This document shows positions 22,180-33,394 of a DNA stretch of 64,000 nt, piece after piece. A model generated the notes under the pieces. It did not search any database. It saw only the letters and a program-made list of their open reading frames with translations, and had not been told where the DNA came from. The translations under genes and the position numbers were made by a program. Origin of the DNA: Leptasterias polaris (lineage: Eukaryota; Echinodermata; Asteroidea; Forcipulatida; Asteriidae); the NCBI GenBank assembly GCA_037783415.1, contig JAZGTN010000023.1:1340501-1404500 (forward strand). The letters run 5' to 3'. Within the stretch, counting starts at the first letter, position 1. The number at the start of each line of letters is the position of its first letter.

Positions 22180-22780
22180 ACGATGACGGTGGTAGCTTAT
22201 ATCCCGCATTTAATTGCAGATCCTTCAAAAGATATTGCAATCTTTGTTAGACTAAAGACCGCACACATGCAAGGTTTGTTAGCTCTTTCAAAGACAATCA
22301 GTAAAAGAGATTCTTATTTATCTCTTTCCAAGGTCGACTCAAAGATTAATGCATTTTTCATAACTTGATTAAAATCAATACCTTTTTTTCTCTTTGATCA
22401 CGAGGGTCCAGATAGAGAAAGTGGGCAGCACTTTAGAAAATGGAAATTCAGTATTGAAGATGAAGAAGGTATCTGTTCACACATTAAACTGTGAACCTTT
22501 GTCAATAACTGCTGGGATACAATCATTGTTTTTCTTCCAAGTTGCTTTGTAGGTATATTGAATCAAAGTGACTACACTTTGATTAAAAACACATAAAAGT
22601 AACCATCCCTTTTCAGGAGAAGCTTTTAGCAATAAAAACATTTACAGTAATACTACACAAATATTGACTCGTTAAATGCATTTTAAGTTACGAAAGACAT
22701 TGCTGTATTCATCTTTATTTTGAATGGAAATATTGGCATAATGTTCACAATAACATTAAAAATACTAATGAAACAATAAA
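22180..22780. other. No gene seen
   Basis: AT-rich unrecognised sequence before the element that starts at 22781. Confidence 0.5.
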
Positions 22781-23280
22781 CAGGCATGAGAATGGGTCAT
22801 GTTGAAAAAAACTGGAAAATATCGATCCACTTTAAATGATCCCAAACAAGCCGCAGGCTTGTCCCGAGCCGAAAATGAGGCATGCTGGGGGTCCCGGGGG
22901 CTGAGGTTAAGGGGGCAGCGCCCCCTTTTAGACAATTTTGACAATTTAGGTACTGAAAAGTATAATTTTCAAGCAATTTTCTAAGTAATTTTTAGATATG
23001 AATGTCCATATTTAACAGCAGAAATAAACACAATTGACACAGTTTGAGAATCTAAATGTGTCACTCTATAATAAGGCCCCAAAAAGGGTTCTGTTTCCGG
23101 TTACACGACCGACCCTAATTTTATGCTGCGACCCTAAGCTTTTTACTCGGATTGGAAAAAAAAAATGGACCAAATGTCAGACTTTGACCAAACTAACATG
23201 TTTGTTAACAAAATTTAACTAAAAACTAGAACACATCCAGACAAGTTTACTGATATCTGCGTGATTTGGGTCTCATGATT

Positions 23281-23560
23281 TTGTGATCCACGGACGTCGC
23301 GTTGTGTTTCCTGAAGTACCCAGCGGAAAATACCCACAATGCAAAGCACTGCGCGCACGTGTCTACACGACGGCGCGCAATTTTAAGATTGCACAAACTT
23401 ATGCTCAATAGGCAAATGGAGCTGCCGATTCTACGCAAGAGTTTGTCCAATTCGTTGTGCAAATCTGTTGATTGCGCTCCACAGATAAACGAAAGGGGAC
23501 TCAACAGAAGACGCAAGCGGACGATTTGGGGCACATCGTCTACATCGTGATCGCTATTGG
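23281..23560. promoter_or_regulatory. CpG-rich core with ZNF143/Staf-like site
   Basis: This segment has many more CpG dinucleotides than the rest of the window. TACCCACAATGCAAAGCA at 23331-23348 agrees with the Staf/ZNF143 consensus at most positions, and GCGCGCACGTG follows at 23351-23361. It lies inside the 995-bp transposon. Such sites mark promoters in animals, but here there is no gene evidence on either side. Confidence 0.3.
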
Positions 23561-23672
23561 TCAGCCTTTCACGGCACTTTCGAGTGAATTTTTTTACATT
23601 TATCCGAACAATAAAAATGTAAAACGTGGGCCGGATGATCGGTCGGTTAAACATGTAATCGTGTAACCCCTA

Positions 23673-23683
23673 CCCCCCCCCCC
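23673..23683. repeat. Poly-C run of 11
   Basis: Eleven C bases just outside the inner inverted repeat of the transposon. Confidence 0.9.
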
Positions 23684-23878
23684 AATTTTAAACCGGATTC
23701 GCATTGAACTCGGAGGTCATATTTTGGCCTCCAAAAAGCGGAAAACCGCCGAACGGCGGGGAATTCTCATGCCTGAATAAAATAATGATTTGTGTCATGG
23801 GCAAGACATCAAAAGACGGGAAGTAAGCCATAGGGAACATTGGCCTTTGTTGCCATTATGTTATGGGTATGTCCCCCG

Positions 23879-23896
23879 CCCCCCCCCCCCCCCCCC
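23879..23896. repeat. Poly-C run of 18
   Basis: Eighteen uninterrupted C bases, preceded by CCCCCG. Confidence 0.95.
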
Positions 23897-25652
23897 ATGA
23901 GAAGGGACCTTTGAGCTGTTGTGTGCATATTGTCATGATCATATGCAGCTCTGTGTGAAGTGCTTTGTCCCCCCTGCCCCCTACCCATCATGAGAAGAAT
24001 ACTAAGATGCACTACGTAGCTGAAGATCTAAGTGCTCTAACTCTTATCTTTCCTTCTAGCCCTTGCGCCTCCTCCCTCAGCAACCTGTTACTCACAAACT
24101 AAGTCTCTTCTTCGAATCTCTGTCAATCAACGTCGGAACGTAATTTTCCTCTTTCCCTGAAGATCCTCAGCTCGGACGGCTGGGCAAGCTGAGACACTCC
24201 ACCATGGTTAAGTGGATTACTCAATATTAACATATACCTTTGGAGAGGCAAAAACTACATCCTATCCCTTTTTGTGGTTTTGTTATTGGCTTCCCCTTGC
24301 CCTACAAACATTCATTCCATGATAGAAGTGGTTAATGCAGGAACATGGATGGGTAACCAGGGGAGGGGGGAGTTGCCTGTTTATCCCGGTATCTTTGGGA
24401 CCTGTAATGGATTTTGCAAGGTTGCAACCTTACTCCGTTGATGTAATCTCAAAGGCACCGGCGCAGTGGCATCCACATAGATTACACGTTTATTATTGGA
24501 AAGCAGTGGGCTACTACTAACATCAGCAACCGACCACATGTAATTGTTACAGAACCATCTGGGGATAACAGATCGAGTACGAACCTACATTATTCAAAAC
24601 CAATATTGCTGTCCACAAATTGGGTTAAATTAAAAAAATCACCTATGGAACTATGAGAATTCTAACTGACATTTAATATCATTTATATAAATTTTTGGGG
24701 GGAAAAACAAAATTGGTTTGCTAAACATAATATGACTGATAATTTAGGCAAAAAACCAGACTTGTTTATCTGATATCGTTTTAACGCTTCCTGTGAGATA
24801 ATAAAGACGGAATAAAAACAAACCAACGTCTTTTTGTTGATTTACACTATTATGAGACTACATTTCGTAAATATCCGGTCCAAGGAGTGGAAGTTGTTGA
24901 GACTCCTTCCCCAACACACAACTCAATTCTTAGAATCAGTAATGAACAACTTTGAATAAACTTGTCTCCATCGGGAAAAAGAAAAAATCATTCCATGTCA
25001 ACCAGAATATAGCGTGAATCTGATATGCAAACCGTGAAATCACAATTTTGTTTTTCCTTTTGTATACTATTATTAGAATCCGTCCCTTTGGGGCACAGTG
25101 CTAAATTATCGTAAACACCGCAACAGAAAGAGAAGGGAGCTCCAGTGTGTACCTTGCCTACATGTTATTATTTCTAATCAGCTGTTTTCGGTCCGAGAAG
25201 CCACTGCACTTCTCGATTTCCTGCAATAACAAAATCTTGGATGGATTTTTTTTTCGCCTATGATAAACATGTCGGACATGAATATACTTTTAGGTGCTTA
25301 ATGATATTTTCAGTCGTAATTGAATTCTACACTCATGTGCTTATAGATACAGGGCTTCATTTTATCACATTAGTGTTCGTGCATAAAGTTACTTATGACA
25401 TTTAACAACACAGTCAAATGTAGTAAATATACTGACAATTATTTTCAGCAGCTAATAATTTTTTTCAAAATAAATCTCTGAGAGGATTTGCATCTTATTA
25501 AAGGTCCAACACACCTTTTTGGGGGGTGGGTTTTAAAGGAAATCTTTTGAAAGTTTGTTCTTCGCTAATGTTTAATTATTGAATCTGTTTAAGTGCAACC
25601 GGAAAATGGGTTTTGGTTGATTAAATTATGCTACCGCTGAAAACTAGATTGG
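23897..25652. other. No gene seen
   Basis: Unrecognised AT-rich sequence. Nothing in the 1.7 kb before the satellite resembles a coding exon. Confidence 0.5.
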
Positions 25653-27320
25653 TTGAATGGAACTTTGAATGGAACTTTGAATGGAACTTTGAATGGAACT
25701 TTGAATGGAACTTTGAATGGAACTTTGAATGGAACTTTGAATGGAACTTTGAATGGAACTTTGAATGGAACTTTGAATGGAACTTTGAATGGAACTTTGA
25801 ATGGAACTTTGAATGGAACTTTGAATGGAACTTTGAATGGAACTTTGAATGGAACTTTGAATGGAACTTTGAATGGAACTTTGAATGGAACTTTGAATGG
25901 AACTTTGAATGGAACTTTGAATGGAACTTTGAATGGAACTTTGAATGGAACTTTGAATGGAACTTTGAATGGAACTTTGAATGGAACTTTGAATGGAACT
26001 TTGAATGGAACTTTGAATGGAACTTTGAATGGAACTTTGAATGGAACTTTGAATGGAACTTTGAATGGAACTTTGAATGGAACTTTGAATGGAACTTTGA
26101 ATGGAACTTTGAATGGAACTTTGAATGGAACTTTGAATGGAACTTTGAATGGAACTTTGAATGGAACTTTGAATGGAACTTTGAATGGAACTTTGAATGG
26201 AACTTTGGATGGAACTTTGAATGGAACTTTGAATGGAACTTTGGATGGAACTTTGAATGGAACTTTGAATGGAACTTTGAATGGAACTTTGAATGGAACT
26301 TTGGATGGAACTTTGAATGGAACTTTGAATGGAACTTTGGATGGAACTTTGAATGGAACTTTGAATGGAACTTTGAATGGAACTTTGAATGGAACTTTGA
26401 ATGGAACTTTGGATGGAACTTTGGATGGAACTTTGGATGGAACTTTGAATGGAACTTTGAATGGAACTTTGAATGGAACTTTGAATGGAACTTTGAATGG
26501 AACTTTGAATGGAACTTTGAATGGAACTTTGGATGGAACTTTGAATGGAACTTTGAATGGAACTTTGAATGGAACTTTGAATGGAACTTTGAATGGAACT
26601 TTGAATGGAACTTTGAATGGAACTTTGAATGGAACTTTGAATGGAACTTTGAATGGAACTTTGAATGGAACTTTGAATGGAACTTTGAATGGAACTTTGA
26701 ATGGAACTTTGAATGGAACTTTGAATGGAACTTTGAATGGAACTTTGGATGGAACTTTGAATGGAACTTTGAATGGAACTTTGAATGGAACTTTGAATGG
26801 AACTTTGAATGGAACTTTGAATGGAACTTTGAATGGAACTTTGAATGGAACTTTGAATGGAACTTTGAATGGAACTTTGGATGGAACTTTGAATGGAACT
26901 TTGAATGGAACTTTGAATGGAACTTTGAATGGAACTTTGAATGGAACTTTGAATGGAACTTTGAATGGAACTTTGAATGGAACTTTGAATGGAACTTTGA
27001 ATGGAACTTTGAATGGAACTTTGGATGGAACTTTGAATGGAACTTTGAATGGAACTTTGAATGGAACTTTGAATGGAACTTTGAATGGAACTTTGAATGG
27101 AACTTTGAATGGAACTTTGAATGGAACTTTGAATGGAACTTTGGATGGAACTTTGAATGGAACTTTGAATGGAACTTTGAATGGAACTTTGAATGGAACT
27201 TTGAATGGAACTTTGAATGGAACTTTGAATGGAACTTTGAATGGAACTTTGAATGGAACTTTGAATGGAACTTTGAATGGAACTTTGGATGGAACTTTGA
27301 ATGGAACTTTGAATGGAACT
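25653..27320. repeat. 12-bp satellite TTGAATGGAACT, exactly 139 units
   Basis: The array is 1668 bp, 139 whole units, with no length change. The only variant seen is A to G at unit position 4 (TTGGATGG), present in 13 units: numbers 47, 50, 55, 58, 64, 65, 66, 74, 92, 103, 115, 125 and 137. The first 46 units are identical. Because 12 is a multiple of three, frames stay open on both strands as (WNFE)n, (NGTL)n and (SIQS)n; I treat these as artefacts. Confidence 0.98.
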
Positions 27321-27384
27321 TGTTATTGCATGCTTTGACTTGATAAAATAAATCAACCTCATAAAAAAAAAATCACATAAAGTG

Positions 27385-27790
27385 CAACTGTTTTAGTTAA
27401 AAGCAAAGTACACCTTTGGTTTTTGGAACCGTTTGATTATTTTAATCCTATATAAATGGCTGTTTTTGATCCTATATAAATGGCTGTTTTTGATCCTATA
27501 TAAATGTAGATATCTACAATCAAACTAACCTGTGAAAATTTAATTTCAAAAGGTGGTAGCATTTTTGAGATATAGAAGAATAATCCGTAATTGGAATACA
27601 CAATCTGAAAAACATTTCTCAGGTTGAAATGTTTTTGAATCCCTCTCTCTAAACCACATTCCTTTGAAGGGAATTGTTTCTCAAAATGTTATCCATTATC
27701 AACAGCTGCAGTGCTTCTTACCAAGTAAGTTTGTATGTCAGAAAGTTTTGGAGTAATTGCCAAAGGTATACACTCCCTTTGAGAGAGAGG
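27385..27790 (-). mobile_element. MITE family E, diverged copy in reverse orientation
   Basis: The left end AAAGTACACCTTTGGTTTTTGG and right end TAATTGCCAAAGGTATACACTC form the family's inverted termini. On the minus strand, ACTTGGTAAGAAGCACTGC and GCTGTTGATAATGGATAACA match the landmarks of the copies at 9073 and 21555. A 24-bp tandem repeat interrupts it. Confidence 0.7.
27445..27506. repeat. 24-bp tandem repeat, about 2.6 copies
   Basis: ATCCTATATAAATGGCTG and the following TTTTTG repeat with a 24-bp period inside the MITE copy. Each unit contains TATATAAA. Confidence 0.92.
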
Positions 27791-28400
27791 CATCCAAATT
27801 TGACCGTCTTTATCCTATTGTTTCCAATGTTGCATGGCACTCAGATGACTCAAAGAGTCCAAATTTGCTTACTTATTTGGTTACTATATTTACGGAAAAG
27901 TTGGTGTAAAAATGCATGACATGCAGAAGCCAAATGAATTGTTGAAAAACCACAAGTACCTCTACCAACATCATAAGAAAATGATTAGTTTCAGTCATCA
28001 ATAAATATCTCAATGATAACTGGAATTAGATGTGTCATCCAGAAAAATAACTGCTTCAGAAAGACATGAGGCGATCAACAATTTTTATTTTCTCCATTGA
28101 AATTTAGCAATTACACCATGACAGAAATTGTCTTCTTAAATCAATAGAAAACCACTTCAAAAGCTTTTAATGCTCTGTGAATGATCCCTCCTCATGATGT
28201 AAAAGTAGTGGAAGGACAGCTTTATTGGGCCTTAAATTATCATCAGACGAATTCCCAGTCAGAAAATAATAATTGTGGACTGGACGGGTTATTGACAGGC
28301 TGGTGATGAAATCTTCAGATTGTTATAAGGGAGAAGGAATCGGCATAAATGTGAGAAGTAAACAGGTGAAATAGTCTCAAAATATACACAGGGTCATTCT
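27791..28400. other. No gene seen
   Basis: Unrecognised. The last part may include decayed LINE sequence upstream of the recognisable reverse transcriptase. Confidence 0.45.
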
Positions 28401-28717
28401 GACGCTTCAAAACTTGGGGTCGGGTCATCCTTGATTTTATGGATCATCAACTTTTTGCAGGACCGTATACAGCAAGTTCAAATCAAAAATTGCATCACCG
28501 GACGTTTAACTATGAATACTGGACCTCCACAAGGCTTTGTTCTTTAACGATTATTGTCCATTCTGTACAAATTATTGTTTTCAAATAATCAGATGATACA
28601 ATGATTGCTGGTTAATCTAGAGATAGTGAAGCTATAAATGCAGAGACAGAATAATCCAAGCATTTTAATTCATGGTGTAATGAAAATCACTTGCATCTGA
28701 ATTCTAGTAAAACAACA
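28401..28717 (+). pseudogene. Degenerate non-LTR retrotransposon (LINE) reverse transcriptase fragment
   Basis: Frame one (28401-28544) reads KLGVGSSLILW then INFLQDRIQQVQI and LTMNTGPPQGFVL. This corresponds to the region before and including the conserved TGxPQGxVLSP motif of LINE reverse transcriptases, and it is then broken by a stop. After a deletion of the fingers-to-palm segment, another frame (28592-28717) reads DDTMIAG, the catalytic Asp pair, then after two stops SWCNENHLHLNSSKT, the conserved WCxxNxLxLNxxKT segment. An intact protein would be several hundred residues longer with an endonuclease domain. The frameshift, internal deletion and stops show a dead copy. The pattern fits Rex/CR1/RTE-like clades; I cannot choose among them. 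Transcription would have been on the plus strand. Confidence 0.85.
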
Positions 28718-29020
28718 TAACTTCATTCTGACTTCAGGAGTGTAAGGTTATGTTACTCTTGCCGAAATGTTTCTAAGTCGCACTGCACTGTTACAGTGGA
28801 CTATAAAATAATTCAATTGTTGAAGTGCCATTTTCAAGTTCATCATTTTGTAAAATTCTCATGAGTGCACCAGATGTGAAGGACTTGTATACTGGCCTGA
28901 GATAGAGAGGGATTTGGTTTTTAAAAAGATGGGAAATTTATAAAAAGGGAGGGGATGTTATTGTTATACAGTCATACCTCACACCATTGCCACCTAGCAT
29001 AATAAACCATGGGAAGACAA
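28718..29020. other. No gene seen; possible LINE 3' debris
   Basis: No residual protein similarity could be recognised after the SSKTT stop. Confidence 0.4.
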
Positions 29021-29257
29021 TACACTCTTAAAACTTCCAGATCATAATTTACCCAGACTCTGAGTAACGTAGGGCCTAACCCATTTCTGGGTCAGTATGA
29101 CCCGGAATCTGTGTCAAAAGGACCCAGAAGTGGGTCAAACTGACACAGAATCTAAGTTAAAATTCCTGGTACCCAGTTTCCGCATCAGCCTGAAATGGGT
29201 CTGTTTGGACCCCCGGGGAATCTGAGTAAATTTTGACCCAAAAGTATTGAGAGTGTA
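29021..29257. mobile_element. MITE with TACACTCT termini
   Basis: TACACTCT (29021-29028) and AGAGTGTA (29250-29257) are inverted. Homology continues inwards: ATAATTTACCCAGA on the left against TCTGAGTAAATTTTGACCC on the right. Internal words TGGGTC and GACCC recur in both orientations, as in palindromic MITEs. About 237 bp, non-coding. Confidence 0.72.
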
Positions 29258-30856
29258 GAGATCATTCCAACAGGTGTCCCAATCAGGAATAAGACGTCCA
29301 AACAGTGTGTACAAAACCACACAACCAATGCTGTCATATGTTACTCTATTGACTTGTAATGGTTACTACCCACTTATACCTCCCTGGGCAGTGCTCCATG
29401 CCTATCCTCTCATTTCATTACCTTTTTTCCGATCTTCGGTGTTACACAAGGAGATTGCACTTATACACAGTTGCGCATGGTTGGCTAGAACTGAACACTG
29501 TTTATGCATGATTGTGCACACAAGAGTTTCTACCCTGTCATTCATCCATTTTCTTCTTCTGTTCTCTTCTTTTTTCCCAATATTTTCATTTCAGCTAGCA
29601 TGAAATTGAAGCCCCTGACTGGTAACTGGAGGCAGTGCCTCAAGGATCCGATGCCAACACTTCAACCCTTGCAAGCGCCCTCACAGGGCTGAGAACTGAC
29701 ACAGACATTGTCACTTTGGGCAGCCCCTGCATTACATTCCCCCTCAGTGAGCAGTTGTTTTGCAGGACAAACAACACATAATGCCCAAGGGACTTGTCTG
29801 GCTTCTGGATAAAATCACAGCAAGTATTAATGTGAATATTTATTCAAATATCACAAAGCCAGGACACTGATGAAATGTATTGATTGATGAACGACATTTA
29901 AGGGGCAAATGGACAAATACAAAACAAGAAAGGTTCTTGTATTTTCGTTCAAGACAATTTAAGCATTATTTGAAATCAGTAGTCATGGTCAACATTTATT
30001 TTGTCCAACTGACTGCTAATGAAGGCCAACAAAAAATTACAAAAGTAAAAATTACAAAAACAAATTAGAAACATTTCAAAGATACAACTCCTGAAGAGTT
30101 GATCATACAGATTTTCAACAGAACAGTTGGACATCATATAGAACTTCAGGGGATGAACCATATTATAATCAGGTTAAAAACACTTTTTTACCTAAACATA
30201 TTAGTAACTATCCAATCGAATAATGTTATCATATTGCTGTTACTCATATTGCATCCTAAAATGAAATGTAAACACCTTTACAAATTTGACATCACAGCTG
30301 CTCACTCTGGAAAGTGCATAGATGCTGTTCACATGAGGTTTGATCATCACAAAGAAAATTCAATCCCCCTACTTTGTATCAAGAATTCTTGTCACAACAC
30401 ATTTACAACTACTACAATTTGAATGGATTTCATAAAATTGCTATTGCATATATTTTGGAGCTTCTGGTAAAAGGAATTTAGAAGATCAAAAGTGGTCTTC
30501 CGAAGTGGTTATTTGGCCAAAAAATCATTCATTTTGTAAGATAATTATTTGTTTGTGGATTGTGATTTTTTCTTTCAGGTTTTTAAGTGTTTAACATTTA
30601 ACACCCTTTGGAAAGGAAATTCCAATTATGGACCTCATAACACTTACTGTCACTAAGGCCTTTCAAAGAATCAATTTCAAAGCACATTAAAGTATATATT
30701 TGAGAATTCTGCCAAGACTATGATTTATAATATAAGAATAATATTGGAGTCTTATAGTGCACATATCCACTAAGTAATAGGGTGCTCCAGCACTTGAACA
30801 TTGATAACTTTTTAGACGGGTTTTGAGGTTTTTATGAATTATGAGACCTATTTATG
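29258..30856. other. No supportable gene
   Basis: Short frames only. The 109-codon frame at 29274-29603 and the 107-codon frame at 30099-30422 show no domain or splice structure I can support. Confidence 0.5.
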
Positions 30857-31140
30857 TAGCACCTTATAAGGATTTACAAGGTGCTGCGGTGCACTTGGCA
30901 ACCACTGACAGAAACACTGCGGCAAACCCCTTCTCGCTATAAGTATAACTGGGTTCTTTTACATGCATTACACAATACATCATGCATGGAACCAATGGCT
31001 TTACGTCCCATCTGAAGGATGAAGCAATAATGGTTAAGAGCTTAAGGACACAAGTGTCAAGACCGGGACTCAAACAAACTTTATACTCATCAGAAACAGA
31101 GCTTGTGTCAAGTATGCCTGACCGCTCGGCCACAACATGC
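30857..31140 (-). mobile_element. tRNA-Leu-type SINE (family A), minus-strand copy
   Basis: Read on the minus strand from 31140: TGTGGCCGAGCGGTCAGGC (A-box region), ACACAAGCTCTGTTTCTGAT, GTTTGAGTCCCGGTCTTGAC (B box), then ACTTGTGTCCTTAAGCTCTT. The body ends in CACCTTGTAAATCCTTATAA, as in the variants at 14822 and 48635, so this is a subfamily with a different tail from the copy at 21198. Confidence 0.8.
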
Positions 31141-31627
31141 CCCCACCATAAATCTTTGAAATTCTTCATATTTAAATTGCTTCCCTTTGCAGGAAAATGA
31201 AACTCCACTTTTAAGATCTGATGACAAAGCATGTCCCTAATGATATGAAATAGTTCCTGTATGTTCCAATTATAACCAACACCAGGATTTTATTTTAGAG
31301 GAGACAATCCACAAAACAACAGGGCTTCCAGTTCACAACTTTTTCTGAACCAAAAAACAGTTTTGAAAGACCAGAGCCAAGAGACTGAATTAACCCTCCT
31401 ACTGTTCGCAACATTTTCAAGTGAGTTGACCAACAATTTGAAACCATTCAACTGCCAAAGTTGTGTATGGTGGCACAACTGTGCACAGAACTAACTGTGT
31501 ACTGTGTGTATGCATTCCCTCATGGTATCATATTGCAAGGCTGGCATAGCTTATCTATCATTCAAAACCACAGTGAATGGTATTGAATGGTCAGACAGCA
31601 AGAGGGTTAAAAAAACAAATAAATTTT
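31141..31627. other. No gene seen
   Basis: Unrecognised sequence. Confidence 0.45.
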
Positions 31628-31696
31628 GGCACAAAAACCTCAGGAGTCATCAGCTGGTCTAGAAGCTATTTCGACCCTCGCTACTTCAGGGTAGAA
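31628..31696 (+). pseudogene. Possible short LINE reverse transcriptase remnant
   Basis: The translation SGVISWSRSYFDPRYFRVE resembles the W(F)xSYLxxRxxxV segment that precedes the PQG motif in several LINE clades. Only about 20 residues are recognisable and no downstream PQG or FADD motif follows, so this could be coincidence. Confidence 0.3.
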
Positions 31697-33394
31697 AAAA
31701 TTTGCCTTTTTTCAAAGTGCCTTTGCACATTGGTAATGAAAAGCACAACATCAACTGTGTTAATGTTTGGAAATTGTCAAAATGAATAAACCTACAAATG
31801 ACCCTTGGCTAACACTTTATTAAAACAAAACAAAAACAAACAAAAAACAGAGGAAGGTTATTCTTTGGCCTTCTAATACTCCCTTTACTAAGTCTAAATG
31901 CAATAACATCCGACGACAGTTAGATGTGTATCACCATAAATTTTGATCAGATGAAACTCAAAGACAAGCAGCCGGTGTTAATAAATACTGGCAACGTCTG
32001 AGATTGCCAGAAATGTATGCCCAAGATTCATGGAGATAAAATCTTGGGTCGTTTAATTGGTTTTGCTGAATTCGTCGTCTTATGTGGAATAAGAGTCCAC
32101 TTTCACAAAGTAATTTCCGGAATGAATAAAGGGTAATGTAGTGAGGAAAGAAATCACTTCCAAAACATCCCATGGACACACAAAATCTGTTATTCTAAAG
32201 GAATGGTGATACTATTCCTTGTTAGGGTGACAAACGACCTGTTAAAAACACCTATTTTTTTCTGTTGCAATACAGGCATGCAGGACATAAATAAATTTAA
32301 ATAATATTGAGCATGTCAGACAAATCCCGGTAACTTGTTTGTATAAGCATCTACATCATAACAAAATATATAACAGATTTCTTTGTATTTAATGTTCTTA
32401 TCAAATTTATCTTTTATTTCCCTCCTCCATTATTCAACTCTATCTGGAAACATTAAACACCTGTGATTGCCCGCCTGCATCGTACCCATAAAAAACACCA
32501 TCCTCCAATTACAATTTTGGCTTTATTTTTTTTAGGGGGACCCCTTCCTGGTAAAATTTCTGGATCAGTACTTGGGTATGACACCACCAACCAAAAATGA
32601 ACAAATTGTGTTTTCCTTTTCCCCTTTCAGCTATTTCACATATTTTATAAAATGATGTTAAAAGTCTGTAAAGTTCACTGTGTGTCTCCTGATGAACAAT
32701 TTCTTCTTGGGTGGTATGCTCTTTAGGACCAGTGAAACACATTTTGAAACAATTTGCTTAAAAATTTATTCTAAGTACAGAAATTGAAGATCCCAGATAA
32801 AAAATCCCGATACATAGAGCATGTACACCTTGTGTCCCTAAACTGTTTACAGCCACATGTGGAAGCTTAAAGGTTGCTTTAAAGGATGCTTCAAACCATT
32901 ATCAAAAAGGTAAACTTCCCTGGAAAATGCCAAGAAACTTTTAATGCCCTTTCATACTTTGAATGCTGACCTTGGTATTTTGGAAGCTTCTTCTTGTAAA
33001 ACTAATACAACTACCCCAGCCTCATTCCCATGGGCAGTGTGAGCTGTATCGATCCCTCTCGTCACTAACCCCTGGAAGGGAGACACTGTAACAAACAATG
33101 ATGAATTGCTCACACAAGTGACTTTAAGCAATCGCTTGAAGACAACTTTTGAGTGTTTTTGAGCGTTAAGGGCACTCAGCATGCAGGTGTCAATGATACA
33201 AGTGTTTGACACCATGCACTTCAAATAAATCATGTTTTTATGTAGTCACCCAAAACTGCATGCAGGTAAAACATGTAGCAAGATCTACAAATGCACGATC
33301 TAAGGAGAATGAGAAGGGACTAGTTGCTCTATGACTTGATGCCTCTATTGCCAGGCTATAATGCTTGAGCAGGCTTGTTAACGGCTAATTACAC
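31697..33394. other. No gene seen
   Basis: AT-rich unrecognised sequence with short unsupported frames and an A/C-rich patch near 31825-31850. Confidence 0.5.

Larger units (their letters stand above)
22781..23775. mobile_element. 995-bp non-autonomous DNA transposon with 13-bp TIRs and 6-bp target duplication
   Basis: CAGGCATGAGAAT at 22781-22793 is the exact inverse of ATTCTCATGCCTG at 23763-23775. AATAAA directly flanks both ends (22775-22780 and 23776-23781), a likely target duplication. The interior has the GC-rich palindromes GGGGGC-AGC-GCCCCC (22911-22925) and CCGCCG-AA-CGGCGG (23746-23759). A second inverted pair, GGTTACACGA/TCGTGTAACC (23099-23108, 23659-23668), suggests a nested element. 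A CAG start would fit hAT, but hAT makes 8-bp duplications, so the superfamily is open. Frames inside (for example 23247-23654 minus) show no transposase motif. Confidence 0.82.

Noticed and set aside
23247..23666. 135-codon minus frame and overlapping plus frames
   Set aside because: They lie inside the 995-bp transposon and its CpG-rich core; no transposase motif or codon signal.
25628..27362. Two open frames of more than 560 codons over the 12-bp satellite
   Set aside because: They arise because the period is a multiple of three; frames on both strands are open and no splice or domain evidence supports a gene.
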